This document shows positions 36,205 to 47,786 of a DNA stretch of 64,000 bases, in pieces. Numbering within the stretch: position 1 is the first letter of the stretch; each line of letters starts with the position of its first letter. The position numbers and the translations under genes are program-made. The notes under the pieces are model-generated. The model did no database searches, was not told the DNA's origin, and saw only the letters and a list, made by a program, of their open reading frames with translations. Source of the DNA: Demequina sp. B12 (GTDB lineage Bacteria > Actinomycetota > Actinomycetes > Actinomycetales > Demequinaceae); contig NZ_JAPEHU010000001.1 in assembly GCF_028823635.1 (NCBI RefSeq), positions 496,001 through 560,000 of the forward strand. The letters are read 5' to 3'.

Positions 36205-37248
36205 ATGAAGGTCATCAGCGTGGTGGGCGCCCGCCCCCAGTTCGTCAAGCTTGCACCGGTCGCTCAGGCGCTTTCCGCCGCAGGGATTGACCACGTCATT
36301 GTCCACACAGGTCAGCACTATGACGCGGATATGTCGGACGTGTTCTTTGAGGGGCTGTCCATCCCTGCGCCCGATGTTCACCTGGGCGTGGGTTCGGGGT
36401 CTCACGGTGCACAGACGGGTGCAATGCTGGCAGCGCTGGAGCCCGTGTTCTTGGAGCACAACCCGGACTGGGTGTTGGTGTACGGCGACACGAACTCGAC
36501 GCTTGCAGCAGCACTTGCCGCGGTGAAGATCCATATCCCGGTCGCTCACCTCGAGGCAGGGCTGCGCAGCTTCAACAAGCGCATGCCAGAGGAACACAAC
36601 CGTGTGATGACCGATCACTGCGCGGACCTGTTGCTCGCTCCCACTGACGTGGCTCAGGGCCATCTTGCGAACGAGGGGCTTGCTGGGATCACCCGAGTCG
36701 TCGGAGACGTGATGGTGGACGTTTGCTTCACTGTCCGTGACGCAGTCCTTGCCGCCGGCGGTGGCACCAGTGAGTCGCCCTATCTTCTGTCAACGATCCA
36801 CCGGGCAGAAAACACCGACGACCCGGACCGTTTGCGCGCGATCATCGATGCGCTGGCATCGGCACCGCTGCCCGTACGCCTGCTGGCGCACCCCCGCCTA
36901 CGAGCAAAGGCTGAGCAGTTCGGAATCGAGCTAGCGCAGGGTTCCATCGAACTTCACAGCCCTGTGCCGTACGCGGAGATGGTTGCCTCGGTGCTGGGTT
37001 CCGCGGGCGTGGTGACGGACTCTGGTGGTCTCCAGAAGGAGGCCTACCTGCTTGACCGTCCGTGCACCACGTTGCGCACGGAGACGGAGTGGGTGGAGAC
37101 GCTGCACGACGGCTGGAACGTCCTAGTAGCGGATCCTGCCGATCTTGCAGAGGCGCTCAAGCGCGACCGTCCGACCGCTGCACGCAAGGCTCCCTACGGT
37201 GACGGGCACGCTGCGGAAGCTGTGGCGTCCGCACTGATCTTGGGTTAG
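36205..37248 (+). CDS. wecB: UDP-N-acetylglucosamine 2-epimerase (non-hydrolysing)
   Basis: Converts UDP-GlcNAc to UDP-ManNAc for surface polysaccharide. The protein has 347 residues. VVGARPQFVKLAPV is at about residues 5-18, THQHYD-like HTGQHYDADMSD near 35-46, HLEAGLRSFNKRMPEEHNR near 115-133, and TDSGGLQKEA near 272-281 in the UDP-binding site. I prefer ATG 36205 over the in-frame TTG at 36199. It begins a small sugar locus with the convergent genes to 39004. Confidence 0.95.
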   Translation: MKVISVVGARPQFVKLAPVAQALSAAGIDHVIVHTGQHYDADMSDVFFEGLSIPAPDVHLGVGSGSHGAQTGAMLAALEPVFLEHNPDWVLVYGDTNSTLAAALAAVKIHIPVAHLEAGLRSFNKRMPEEHNRVMTDHCADLLLAPTDVAQGHLANEGLAGITRVVGDVMVDVCFTVRDAVLAAGGGTSESPYLLSTIHRAENTDDPDRLRAIIDALASAPLPVRLLAHPRLRAKAEQFGIELAQGSIELHSPVPYAEMVASVLGSAGVVTDSGGLQKEAYLLDRPCTTLRTETEWVETLHDGWNVLVADPADLAEALKRDRPTAARKAPYGDGHAAEAVASALILG

Positions 37249-37685
37249 GCGCTGTCAGCGATCTGTCCGATCAAGTATGTGGCGCGCGCAGGAGATGTGA
37301 CATACGGCGTCGTGGGTGTACGTCGCGACGCGAGCCATGCAGTGGGGACTGCAGCCACCTGATCGACGTAAACAAGGTCAGCTGTTGCGAGTAGTTGCCG
37401 CGCGGGCTTGTTCCTCGCCAAGCCCCACCACATTCTCAACCGTTTGGTGCGGTTTGCGAGCGGCATGATCACGCGGCGTGAGACTCTGTCGCGTCTCTGA
37501 ACTCTGACGACGGCCCGCGTGTCGAGCACGTAGGGAACCGGATCTGTCGGGCGCCACTTCGAGAGTTGGCCAAGCGTGATGATCGACACCTGGGTCGCAC
37601 CAACGCCACGAAACTGGTCAACATAGCTCTGCATGGCGGAAGACCGTCTAAGCTCTTGCGCGCTGAGGATAACGACGTGAGTCAC
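37245..37685 (-). CDS. orphan protein, polysaccharide locus
   Basis: The protein has 146 residues; I recognise no family. It opens with a strand (THVVILSAQELRRSS), then an Arg-rich middle (VVRVQRRDRVSRRVIMPLANRTKRLRMWW) and ATADLVYVDQVAAVPTAWLASRR. This could be a truncated N-terminal Rossmann half of a glycosyltransferase, because the DLVYVDQ step resembles GT-B first domains. It overlaps the upstream glycosyltransferase by 4 nt and shares its last 4 nt with wecB. Base composition looks lower in GC than neighbours. A remnant is possible. Confidence 0.6.
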   Translation of the reverse strand: MTHVVILSAQELRRSSAMQSYVDQFRGVGATQVSIITLGQLSKWRPTDPVPYVLDTRAVVRVQRRDRVSRRVIMPLANRTKRLRMWWGLARNKPARQLLATADLVYVDQVAAVPTAWLASRRTPTTPYVTSPARATYLIGQIADSA

Positions 37686-39004
37686 GGTGTGACCTCCTGG
37701 GTGAGGGAGCCGATGCGTGGCGTGAGCTGTGCGTCGCGGCGCAGCTTCTCACCTGCGGCGTGGGCCCGGGCGTAGTCGGCGGTGGTGGCGGAGTGGAGCA
37801 GCTTCACGGTGTCGCCCAGGGTGGTGGCGATCGCTTCTGGCGTGACGTCGGGTACTGCTGTCCAGAGCGGGTAGTCGCGGAGCACGTTGGAGGAGTCGTT
37901 GGTGGGGGCGTGGACGGACACGATGGGTTTGCCTGTGGCCACGTATTCGAACACTTTGCCGGAGGTGACGTACCGGCCTTCGCCGAGCGCCAGGACCAGG
38001 GCGTCTTGGCGCGCGTAGAACTCGGCGACTTGGCCTTTGTGTACTTGGCCGATGAACGTGACACCGGCGTCGCGAGCGTCGTCGAGCAGGGTGGCGAGGT
38101 CGCCGCGTGGGGTGGCGAAGTAGCCTAGGTATCCGCCCACCTCCAGGGTCGATGCCGCGGGGATGTGGCCTTGTGCCTTGGCGAGTGTCCAGCCCTTCAT
38201 GAGCGGTTCGAGGGGGACTTTGGGGGTGATGGTGCCCAGGTAGCCAAACCGCGGCGCGTCAGGATTGGCGACGGGAAGCGCAACGTTGCGTTCTCCGAAG
38301 AGCGCGGGGTCCCAGCCGTTCATGACGACCTGCATTTTGTCTGCGGCGAAGGGGTACTCCTTGCGGTGCCACTCACGGATGGCGTCGTTGACGAACCACA
38401 CCTCGTGTGCGGCCTGCAGGTACTTCTTTTCTAGCCGTCCCACGCGTGACTTCTCGGGGAAGAGGTAGCCGCCGTCGAACACGTCGAGTCGCCAGCCGTC
38501 GCGGTAGTCCATCACGAAGGGCACGCCTGCCTTCTTGTGTAGGTGGTAGGCGCCTTGAAAGTCGACGTTGGGGTTGGCGGTGGCGACCACCAGATCTGCG
38601 GGGTCACGGTCGTGGATGCGCTCGAGTGCGTCTTCGAGGGCGCCGCGCCATTGTCCGTAGTTGCTTTCGGGGAAAGCGAGACCGTCTAGCCGCGATCGGA
38701 TGCGATTGTAGGTTTTACCGAAGGTTAGTCCTTGCACTAGAGGCATCCGAGAAAGATCTGTCTCACGAGCAGCCCACGTGAAGGGCACGCGTTCGACGGT
38801 GACGCGGGGGTCGACGGCGTCGTTCATGGAGGTGTCGACGCCGACGTACCGTGCGTAGGCATCGCTTTCGGCCGCGACAACGGTCACTTTCCAACCCGCC
38901 CCTGCGAACGCGTTCGCAGTAGCGACGGCGCGGTAGACCCCGCCTGTACGGGCAGGGGCGAAGCCCCACGCGATGTAGATGAGGTGAGGTGTTGAAGCGG
39001 TCAC
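37682..39004 (-). CDS. glycosyltransferase, GT4-like
   Basis: The protein has 440 residues from GTG 39004. A GT-B fold: the N-terminal domain has HLIYIAWGFAPARTGGVYRAVATANAFA (an acceptor-side loop with GG), and the C-terminal domain has PRFGYLGTI at the linker and GRYVTSGKVFEYVATGKPIVSV at about 350-371, the donor-site EXFEYVATGKP-type motif. It probably adds a sugar to a surface glycan. It is convergent with wecB and coupled to the small orphan gene. Confidence 0.85.
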   Translation of the reverse strand: MTASTPHLIYIAWGFAPARTGGVYRAVATANAFAGAGWKVTVVAAESDAYARYVGVDTSMNDAVDPRVTVERVPFTWAARETDLSRMPLVQGLTFGKTYNRIRSRLDGLAFPESNYGQWRGALEDALERIHDRDPADLVVATANPNVDFQGAYHLHKKAGVPFVMDYRDGWRLDVFDGGYLFPEKSRVGRLEKKYLQAAHEVWFVNDAIREWHRKEYPFAADKMQVVMNGWDPALFGERNVALPVANPDAPRFGYLGTITPKVPLEPLMKGWTLAKAQGHIPAASTLEVGGYLGYFATPRGDLATLLDDARDAGVTFIGQVHKGQVAEFYARQDALVLALGEGRYVTSGKVFEYVATGKPIVSVHAPTNDSSNVLRDYPLWTAVPDVTPEAIATTLGDTVKLLHSATTADYARAHAAGEKLRRDAQLTPRIGSLTQEVTP

Positions 39005-39044
39005 GGTTGCTCATTGTTCCACGGTGGTGCAATCACGCCAATTT

Positions 39045-39077
39045 CGAAACGTTACGAGAAACAGTCGCAACGTTTCG
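39045..39077. promoter_or_regulatory. paired LacI-type operators before cellobiose phosphorylase
   Basis: CGAAACGTTACG (39045-39056) and CGCAACGTTTCG (39066-39077) are each centred on AACGTT. Together they form a perfect 10-bp inverted repeat (TCGAAACGTT at 39044, AACGTTTCGA at 39069). The second overlaps the expected -35 of a TAGCAT -10 at 39088. Repression in the absence of cellobiose is the likely purpose. Confidence 0.7.
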
Positions 39078-39126
39078 ATTTCCTCGCTAGCATGGGTCGC
39101 GATCACCCTCAATGGAAGGCTCTCCA

Positions 39127-41550
39127 ATGAAGTACGGCCACTTCGACGACGCAGCGCGCGAGTACGTCATCACGACGCCCCACACTCCCTACCCCTGGAT
39201 CAACTACCTGGGGACGCAGGAGTTCTTCTCGCTCGTGTCGCACACCGGTGGTGGCTACGCCTTCTACCGCGACGCGAAACTCCGTCGCCTCACCCGCTAC
39301 CGCTACAACAACACCCCCGTTGACGACGGCGGCCGTATCTTCACCATCAACGATGGCGGCGATGTCTGGAGCCCCTCGTACCGCCCCTACAAGACGGAAC
39401 TGGACCACTTCGAAACCCGCCACGGCCTGGGCTACACCCAGATCACCGGCACACGCAACGGACTCGAAGCATCGGTCCTCATGTTTGTGCCCGTGGACAC
39501 CAATGCGGAGATTCACCACGTCACCCTGACCAACACCACGGACGCGGCCAAGCAGGTGTCGCTGTTCTCCTTCGTGGAGTTCTGCCTCTGGAACGCGGAA
39601 GACGACCAAACCAACTACCAGCGCAACCTGTCCATCGGCGAGGTCCAGGTGGACGGCAGTGCGATCTATCACCTCACCGAGTACCGCGAGCGCCGCAACC
39701 ACTACGCCGCCTATGGCGTCAACGCCCCGGTGGCGGGCTTCGACACCGACCGCGACACCTTCTTGGGGCTGGGCAACGGCTTCCACGAAGCGGCCGTCCC
39801 TCACGCCGGCGTCAGCGGAAACTCGGTGGCGTCCGGGTGGTATCCCATTGGCTCCCACCATCTGAGCGTGGAGCTCGCTCCCGGAGAGTCCAAGCGCTAC
39901 GTGTTCACATTGGGCTACTTGGAGAACGATCCGGAGGACAAGTGGGAGGCGCCCGGTGTCGCGAACACGGCAGGCGCCCGCGCACTGTTGGAACGCTTTG
40001 CGACGTCCGATGCTGCCGATGCGGAGTTCTCCCGGCTCCAGGAGTACTGGGACGACCTCCTGGGGTCCTACACGGTGTCCTCTCCAGACGACCGTCTGGA
40101 CCGTTCCGTCAACATCTGGAACCAGTACCAGTGCATGGTGACGTACAACATGTCCCGCTCGGCGTCCTACTTTGAGACCGGGATGGGGCGTGGCATGGGC
40201 TTCCGGGACTCGTCTCAGGACCTGCTGGGATTTGTGCACTTGGTGCCGGAGCGGGCCCGCGAACGCATCCTCGACATTGCGGCCACGCAGTTCCCCGACG
40301 GCAGCGCGTACCACCAGTACCAGCCGCTTACCAAGCGCGGAAACCATGCCCTGGGCTCAGGTTTCAACGACGACCCGCTATGGCTGATCTTGGGTGTTGC
40401 GGCGTACATCAAGGAGACCGGCGACGAGGCAATCCTCGATGAGATGGTGCCGTTCGACAACGACGACACTCAAGCCGACACCCTCATGGAGCACCTGCGC
40501 CGTTCCTTCAACCACCCGCTCGACAAGGCCGGTCCGCATGGCTTGCCGCTGATTGGCCGCGCGGACTGGAATGACTGCCTCAACCTCAACTGCTTCTCCA
40601 CGGAACCAGGGGAGTCGTTCCAGACCACCGGCAACCGTACGGGCGGTGTGGCCGAATCGATCATGATTGCCGCGATGTTCTGCGCGATCGGTCCCGAGTA
40701 TGCGGAGCTGGCACGCCGTAGGGGAGACACGGCTGAAGCGGAACGCGCCGATGCCGCCGTCGCCCAGATGCGTGAGGTCACCGCGGAGCACGGCTGGGAC
40801 GGGCAATGGTTCCTGCGTGCCTACGACTACTTTGGTGACAAGGTGGGCTCGGCGCAGAACGCCGAGGGCCAGATCTGGATCGAACCTCAAGGCTGGGCCG
40901 TCATGGGTGGCGTGGGGCTCGATGACGGCAAAGCCGTGGCCGCCCTGGACTCGGTCCACGAACGCCTCAACACTGATCACGGCATCGTCCTGCTGAACCC
41001 CGCCTACACGGAGTATCACGTCGAGCTGGGAGAGGTCACCAGCTACCCGCCCGGCTACAAGGAGAACGCGGGAATCTTCTGCCACAACAACCCATGGATC
41101 ATCATTGGTGAAGCGCTCCTGGGCCGCTCCGAGCAGGCCTGGCAGTACTGGAAGCAGATCGCTCCGGCCTACCGCGAGGAGCAGTCTGAGGTTCACCGGC
41201 TGGAGCCGTATGTGTACGCGCAGATGATCGCCGGCAAGGATGCGGTGCGTCACGGTGAAGCGAAGAACTCGTGGCTCACCGGAACAGCCTCGTGGAACTT
41301 TGTGGCTGTCTCGCAGTACCTGCTTGGTGTGCGGCCGGGCTACGACGGCTTGATTGTGGAGCCGCGCATCGGCGCCGACATCGGTGTGTACACCGTCACC
41401 CGCGTGATCCGGGGTGCCACGTACGTGATCACCGTCACGAACTCGGGTGGGGCCGATGCCGTGGTCACCGTGGACGGAGAGACGATCGCGGGCACGGTGG
41501 TGCCGTACGCCCCGGCTGGGTCGACGGTGCAAGTGGAAGTCACGGTCTAA
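39127..41550 (+). CDS. cbp: cellobiose phosphorylase (GH94)
   Basis: Phosphorolyses cellobiose to glucose 1-phosphate and glucose in the cytoplasm. The protein has 807 residues, starting at ATG 39127, where [29 protein letters not shown] matches the start of the Cellulomonas enzyme. Other blocks: [34 protein letters not shown] near residues 330-363, and [15 protein letters not shown] near 480-494 with the catalytic Asp. The C-terminal beta domain ends [15 protein letters not shown]. Operators at 39045-39077 suggest LacI control. Other GH94 substrates are less likely given the closeness. Confidence 0.95.
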   Translation: MKYGHFDDAAREYVITTPHTPYPWINYLGTQEFFSLVSHTGGGYAFYRDAKLRRLTRYRYNNTPVDDGGRIFTINDGGDVWSPSYRPYKTELDHFETRHGLGYTQITGTRNGLEASVLMFVPVDTNAEIHHVTLTNTTDAAKQVSLFSFVEFCLWNAEDDQTNYQRNLSIGEVQVDGSAIYHLTEYRERRNHYAAYGVNAPVAGFDTDRDTFLGLGNGFHEAAVPHAGVSGNSVASGWYPIGSHHLSVELAPGESKRYVFTLGYLENDPEDKWEAPGVANTAGARALLERFATSDAADAEFSRLQEYWDDLLGSYTVSSPDDRLDRSVNIWNQYQCMVTYNMSRSASYFETGMGRGMGFRDSSQDLLGFVHLVPERARERILDIAATQFPDGSAYHQYQPLTKRGNHALGSGFNDDPLWLILGVAAYIKETGDEAILDEMVPFDNDDTQADTLMEHLRRSFNHPLDKAGPHGLPLIGRADWNDCLNLNCFSTEPGESFQTTGNRTGGVAESIMIAAMFCAIGPEYAELARRRGDTAEAERADAAVAQMREVTAEHGWDGQWFLRAYDYFGDKVGSAQNAEGQIWIEPQGWAVMGGVGLDDGKAVAALDSVHERLNTDHGIVLLNPAYTEYHVELGEVTSYPPGYKENAGIFCHNNPWIIIGEALLGRSEQAWQYWKQIAPAYREEQSEVHRLEPYVYAQMIAGKDAVRHGEAKNSWLTGTASWNFVAVSQYLLGVRPGYDGLIVEPRIGADIGVYTVTRVIRGATYVITVTNSGGADAVVTVDGETIAGTVVPYAPAGSTVQVEVTV

Positions 41551-41561
41551 CCCCGCCCCAT

Positions 41562-41641
41562 CTTCTTTCCCGTCAAATGGCTCCATTTGGTGGTTTTAGT
41601 TAACTGAAACAGGAAGATGGCTCCAATTGACGGGAAAGAAG
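41562..41641. terminator. long imperfect hairpin, family 2 copy 2
   Basis: CTTCTTTCCCGTCAA (41562-41576) and TTGACGGGAAAGAAG (41627-41641) are perfect 15-bp arms, extended inward with mismatches through ATGGCTCCAT/ATGGCTCCAAT. It lies between convergent genes and resembles the hairpin at 30008-30069. Confidence 0.7.
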
Positions 41642-41672
41642 GGGCGTGACCCCGGGCCCCGGGGCGCTGGGG

Positions 41673-42665
41673 TTACGGGGCTTCGGTGGGCGTGGGCGTG
41701 GGCGTGGCCGTGGCGCGGGTGCGGCGACGCTTGCGCACGATCACGACCACGACCGTGCCCAGAATGGCCAGCACTCCAAGCCACGGCAGCAGCACGCCGG
41801 TCACGACCAGGCTTCCGGACACGAAGGCCACGAGCGACTCCCATCCTGACTGGAGGCCGCCCCAGAAGGAGTCGGGGTTGTCGTCGACGGGGACGGCGGG
41901 CTCGGTGGTCAGCGACAGTTCCAGAGTGGACATCGACACCTGGTCGTCGAGTCCACGCTGGCGTGCTTCCAGGCTTTCGAGTTCGGAGCGGCGGCTGTCT
42001 AGCTCGTTTTCGAGGGCGATGATGTCCTCGATCTTTTCGGCCTGGTCCAGGAGCCCCTGAATCCGTTCGGTGGAGGCGCGCAGCGTGGAGATTTGGGCTT
42101 CCAGGTCCGTCACTTCGACGGTGACGTCGCGGGCGCTGGTGTTGAGTTCGTCGACCGTTCCCAACTCGCGCAGGTCGTCGATCACTGTGTCGAGCGCATC
42201 GGCCGGGATGCGCAGTGTCAGCCAGGCGGCGCCGCCGTCGTAGTCGCTGGGAGCGGTTTCGCTGCGGCCGTCGATCCGCCCGCCGGCGCCGGTCACGATC
42301 GATGCGGCACGTGCGGTGGCTTCTGTGGGGTTGTCGACGGTCATGAACATGGACCCGGTCACGATGACGGAACGGTCGCCGCCAGTTTCTTGGGTGGTCC
42401 GGTCTGCGGAGTACGTCGTGGCCTCGTCCACCACGCCTTCGACGGCCATGTCTTCCATGGCGGCGGAGGGGTCGTACATGCGGGAGTCCGCAGACTCACC
42501 TGCGGAGTCACCGCTGGAGGAGCATGCGGCGAGCAGCCATGCCGCGACAAGGATGGCCGCCACGAGAGCAACCCAACGGAGGTACGGCGTTGACGTACCG
42601 GTGTGCGTGTCCATGGCGTGCGTACCAATGGAGTGCCTGCTCGTGGCCTGCTTGCGAGTGCTCAT
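41673..42665 (-). CDS. DUF4349 lipoprotein
   Basis: The protein has 330 residues from ATG 42665; the start is uncertain because no ribosome site is visible, and ATG 42614 is an alternative. A signal peptide with lipobox LLAACSSSG gives the lipid-modified Cys near 50. The DUF4349 region follows (GSMFMTVDNPTEATARAASIV, WLTLRIPADALDTVIDDLRELG), then a coiled coil at about 185-235 (LDQAEKIEDIIALENELDSRRSELESLEARQ). A transmembrane helix near 275-305 precedes a basic tail. The function of DUF4349 proteins is not established; an envelope role is likely. Confidence 0.85.
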   Translation of the reverse strand: MSTRKQATSRHSIGTHAMDTHTGTSTPYLRWVALVAAILVAAWLLAACSSSGDSAGESADSRMYDPSAAMEDMAVEGVVDEATTYSADRTTQETGGDRSVIVTGSMFMTVDNPTEATARAASIVTGAGGRIDGRSETAPSDYDGGAAWLTLRIPADALDTVIDDLRELGTVDELNTSARDVTVEVTDLEAQISTLRASTERIQGLLDQAEKIEDIIALENELDSRRSELESLEARQRGLDDQVSMSTLELSLTTEPAVPVDDNPDSFWGGLQSGWESLVAFVSGSLVVTGVLLPWLGVLAILGTVVVVIVRKRRRTRATATPTPTPTEAP

Positions 42666-42847
42666 ACAAGTGAGACGGCCTGTGCGCGCAAAACGTTGGG
42701 TGCCTGGGTGGACCGCCGCCGTGCCGTACTCATGCCCGGTGGCGCCTCTTTCGCCTGGAAGTGGCCCTTTTGTGTGGACGTGCGTAAGATGCTCCGAATT
42801 ACCTCCTGCCAGGTGGGCTGGGGTACGAACAGAAGGACCGATGCCCC

Positions 42848-44684
<1,837 letters not shown>

Positions 44685-44827
44685 GCGAACTGTCTCCCCA
44701 ACATCGGCCCCTGTTCACTGTGAGCATAATTTGAGGTGGTGTGCATCCAAACCGCATCTCCCGCCAGAAGTGGTCAGTAACGAGGTCGCACCCCGGCGGC
44801 CACGTGACCACCAGAGGTAAGGAGAGC

Positions 44828-45637
44828 ATGATGCGCACTTCGATCTTCGCCGGCGCTGCAGCCGGCACCCTGCTCGCAGCAGGACTTGCTGGACCCGCCT
44901 TCGCCGTCGAGGACGGGATGGCAGAACTGTCCGTCCTCCACGGCATTCCGGACACTCCCGTCGACGTCTACGTCAACGGTGAGAACACCATCGACGACTT
45001 CCAGCCCGGTGACCTTGCCGGACCCTTGGACCTGGAGCCCGGCACCTACACCGTGGCGCTGACCGCCACGGACGCTGCCGACGACTCCGACCCCGTGCTG
45101 GGCCCCATCGACCTCACCCTTGAGGCCGACATGAGCTACACCGCAGTCGCCCACCTGGACGCCGACGGTGCTGCCACCGCCAACCTGTTCACCAACGACA
45201 TCTCTGAGACCGCTGCTGGTGAGGGCCGCCTGACGGTGCGTCACACGGCTGCTGCTCCCGCGGTGGACGTGTGGGCCGACGGCAACGTCCTGTTCGAGAA
45301 CCTTGCCAACCCGGACGAGGTCATGGGTGATGTCCCCGCCGCTACCTATGAAGCAGCCGTGTCACTGACGGGTGAGACGGACCCCGTGCTGGGGCCCACA
45401 GATGTTGAGGTTGCCGATGGTGTGAACACCATCGTCTACGCGTGGGGTTCGGCCGCTGACGACACTCTTGCTGTCGCTGTTCAGACCGTTGATGTTCACG
45501 CCGCTGCTCCGATGGGCGTGGAGGCCGGTCAGTACGGCTACGCAGATGAGGGCTCTATCCCGATGGCCGTCACCATCGGCGGTGTCCTCGCGATGCTGGG
45601 CCTTGCCGGCCTGGGCGTCCGTCTGTCGCGTCGCTAA
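44828..45637 (+). CDS. DUF4397 secreted, membrane-tethered protein
   Basis: The protein has 269 residues. AAGGAG precedes ATG 44828 (a second ATG follows directly). A signal peptide ends at AFA near residue 27. Two DUF4397-type beta domains follow (AELSVLHGIPDTPVDVYVNGENTI, about 33-56, and GRLTVRHTAAAPAVDVWADGNVLFENL, about 137-163). A C-terminal helix (MAVTIGGVLAMLGLAGLGVRL) and RR tail anchor it. The mid-protein strands repeat DPVLGP. Its neighbour is a class F sortase, although no clear sorting signal is visible here. Confidence 0.88.
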   Translation: MMRTSIFAGAAAGTLLAAGLAGPAFAVEDGMAELSVLHGIPDTPVDVYVNGENTIDDFQPGDLAGPLDLEPGTYTVALTATDAADDSDPVLGPIDLTLEADMSYTAVAHLDADGAATANLFTNDISETAAGEGRLTVRHTAAAPAVDVWADGNVLFENLANPDEVMGDVPAATYEAAVSLTGETDPVLGPTDVEVADGVNTIVYAWGSAADDTLAVAVQTVDVHAAAPMGVEAGQYGYADEGSIPMAVTIGGVLAMLGLAGLGVRLSRR

Positions 45638-45646
45638 CCCACACCA

Positions 45647-45678
45647 GGGGAGGGTGCGTTCCCCGGCGCACCCTCCCC
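45647..45678 (+). terminator. terminator or attenuator hairpin
   Basis: GGGGAGGGTGCG (45647-45658) and CGCACCCTCCCC (45667-45678) are perfect 12-bp arms, 10 bp after the DUF4397 stop and before the sortase. A CTCCTTTTCC tract follows, so readthrough to the sortase may be partial. Confidence 0.8.
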
Positions 45679-45716
45679 GCTCCTTTTCCGCTTGGCACTC
45701 ACCATAAGGAGGGACG

Positions 45717-46442
45717 ATGCTTCGGTCACCAGGAACACCAGCAGTGGTGGCGATGGTTGTTGCGGTCGCTCTGGCGGGGTGTGCTGCGGGAGGTCAGGAG
45801 GCCGATGCCCCGGCCGCGGCGACCTCCAGTGCCAGCCCCCTTCCCGCAGTGAGCGCAGGGACGCTCGCTGGAGAAGGGACAGCTGGAGAGGCGACGTCAC
45901 AAGCGTTCGGCGACATCCCCATCCAGTCCTCGGACCCGCAGGACCAACCCCAGGCCGCACCGGTCGATGAGCCAGCATCCGTGACCGTGCCGTCTTTGGA
46001 CATTGCGATGACGGTGGACGCTGTGGGGGTTGAACGCGACGGAACCATGGAGATCCCCCAGGATGCTGACGTGGCGGGCTGGTACAAGTTCGGGCCCGCT
46101 CCGCTCGAACCTGGCAACACGGTCATGGCAGCCCATGTGGACGACCCCGACGGGCTCGGTCCGTTTGGCAGGCTCCCGCAGATCGCGGTAGGTGCCGGCG
46201 TTACGGTGACCACGGCATCGGGCCTCACCATCACGTATGAAGTGACCGAGGTGGAGCAAACCGACAAGCGCGACGTTGACCTCGCTGCCGTGTTCGCAAA
46301 CTCCGGCGATTCTCAGGTAGTGCTCGTCACCTGTGGAGGCCGCTGGGATGCGGGCCGTGGCCACTACGACGACAACGTCATCGTCACTGCCGTCCGCACC
46401 GGCACTGATGGTGCATCTGCGGGTGAGGATGCCGTACCGTGA
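45717..46442 (+). CDS. class F sortase
   Basis: Transpeptidase of the outer membrane face or cell surface. The protein has 241 residues. A lipoprotein-like signal (VALAGC, Cys near 21) is followed by an Ala/Ser/Pro-rich linker to about residue 85. The sortase domain has the three catalytic residues in order: His in MAAHVDD near 139, Cys in VLVTCGGRW near 206, and Arg in GRGHYDDNVIV near 215. GGAGGG precedes the ATG. It overlaps the sigma gene by 4 nt (GTGA). The targets are unknown; the DUF4397 protein is a candidate partner. Confidence 0.9.
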   Translation: MLRSPGTPAVVAMVVAVALAGCAAGGQEADAPAAATSSASPLPAVSAGTLAGEGTAGEATSQAFGDIPIQSSDPQDQPQAAPVDEPASVTVPSLDIAMTVDAVGVERDGTMEIPQDADVAGWYKFGPAPLEPGNTVMAAHVDDPDGLGPFGRLPQIAVGAGVTVTTASGLTITYEVTEVEQTDKRDVDLAAVFANSGDSQVVLVTCGGRWDAGRGHYDDNVIVTAVRTGTDGASAGEDAVP

Positions 46443-47044
46443 GCGTGACAACGGTTCGGCGCCCCACGCCGGCCCCCACCCCGGAAGGCTCGTTGATGGA
46501 GTTGCCCTCGTCCACGGCAGGCGGAGCCGCGCTGGCACACGCCTTTGCTGCAGGGGATGACTCCGCACTTGAGGAGCTTTATCGGGATGTGTCATCCCTG
46601 GTGTACACGCTCGCAGTCCGGGCACTCGGCTCCGCTGCCGACGCAGAAGACGTCACCCAACAGACCTTCGTCTCCGCCTGGAAAGCACGCGAAACCTTCG
46701 ACCCCGATCGCGGCGATCTCCGCGGCTGGACCGTGGGAATCGCCAAGCGTCGCATCGCCGATGCGCTCGCCGCTCGCGCCCGCGAGGCACGCCGCGCACA
46801 AGCCGCCCAAGAACACGTCCCCACCGTGGGTGCCGACCACGTCGACGCAGTGCTGCTGGCCTGCGAGGTTGAAGCGCTCGGCGACCCGCGGAACCGGATC
46901 GTGGCGCTCGCCTACTTTGAAGGCGCCACACATCAACAAATCGCCACCCGGCTCGACATGCCGCTCGGTACTGTCAAGAGTCACCTACGCCGCAGTCTGA
47001 CCGAACTACGCCACCGATGGGAGGTGTCCGATGTCGCATCTTGA
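46439..47044 (+). CDS. sigK: ECF sigma factor (SigK-like)
   Basis: The protein has 201 residues. Region 2 is at about residues 40-105 (ALEELYRDVSSLVYTLAVRALGSAADAEDVTQQTFVSAW), and region 4 at about 140-192 (RNRIVALAYFEGATHQQIATRLDMPLGTVKSHLRRSL). It is coupled to the sortase by GTGA, and overlaps the downstream anti-sigma gene by 14 nt. It probably transcribes this operon and envelope genes when released from the anti-sigma factor. Confidence 0.92.
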   Translation: MSVTTVRRPTPAPTPEGSLMELPSSTAGGAALAHAFAAGDDSALEELYRDVSSLVYTLAVRALGSAADAEDVTQQTFVSAWKARETFDPDRGDLRGWTVGIAKRRIADALAARAREARRAQAAQEHVPTVGADHVDAVLLACEVEALGDPRNRIVALAYFEGATHQQIATRLDMPLGTVKSHLRRSLTELRHRWEVSDVAS

Positions 47045-47777
47045 TGATGATGCGCTTGCCGCGATCGTGCTCGGTGACGGCACCGACGCTGACGTGGCTC
47101 ACGCCACCTCATGCCCGCAATGCGCGGAGGCGCTCGCGGACTTTGAACGAGTCACGGGCTCGCTGTCTGCGCTGGGGGCCGATGCTCCACGCGGCCCGCT
47201 TGAGGCACCGCCGGCTCACGTCTGGGACGCCATCGCGGCACAGACGGGTACAGCCCAGGCCGGGAACGCACAGACTGGTACAGTTCAGCCCGGCGCGGCG
47301 CCAGCAGGCGCGACAGATGAACTGGCAGCCCGGCGAGCTCAACGGAACACGTCGTGGTGGGCACTCACTGCCGCTGCCGCGGTGGGCGTGGTCGTGGGTG
47401 GGTTTGGAGTGTCCCTCGCTACAGGCCCCACGCAGGAAGCGTCGGAACTGGTCGCTAGTGCGCCGCTCGCGCAACTGCAAACCGAGTCCTCCGCCGGAAC
47501 CGCTGATGTGGAAGTGCGGGAAGACGGCACCCGTGTCCTTGTGGTCGAAACCGACTATGAGGACCTCACGGACGCCTACCTGGAAGTGTGGCTGATCGAC
47601 CAGAACATTGAAGGCATGGTCAGCCTGGGACACCTCACGGGGGAGCGCACGGAGTTTGTGCTGCCCGAGGGCTTCGACATCACGCTCTATCCGATCGTGG
47701 ACATCTCGATCGAGCCCGTGGATGGAAACCCGGCGCACTCTGGCGACTCCGTCACGCGAGGGGTCTTGGACTTGTAG
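47031..47777 (+). CDS. rskA: anti-sigma factor (RskA-like)
   Basis: The protein has 248 residues. An N-terminal zinc-binding anti-sigma domain has the HATSCPQC pattern at about residues 23-30. A Gln/Thr/Pro-rich stretch follows, then one transmembrane helix at about 107-128 (WWALTAAAAVGVVVGGFGVSLA) and an outside C-terminal RskA domain (LEVWLIDQNIEGMVSLGHL, ITLYPIVDISIEPVDG). ATG lies inside the end of sigK. It holds SigK inactive at the membrane until cleaved; that mechanism is known for mycobacterial RskA. Confidence 0.92.
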   Translation: MSHLDDDALAAIVLGDGTDADVAHATSCPQCAEALADFERVTGSLSALGADAPRGPLEAPPAHVWDAIAAQTGTAQAGNAQTGTVQPGAAPAGATDELAARRAQRNTSWWALTAAAAVGVVVGGFGVSLATGPTQEASELVASAPLAQLQTESSAGTADVEVREDGTRVLVVETDYEDLTDAYLEVWLIDQNIEGMVSLGHLTGERTEFVLPEGFDITLYPIVDISIEPVDGNPAHSGDSVTRGVLDL

Positions 47778-47786
47778 CCACTCGAC

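Noticed and set aside
46545-47595. Alternative-frame open frames across sigK and rskA
   Set aside because: Overlap two well-supported genes and have no homology or start signals.
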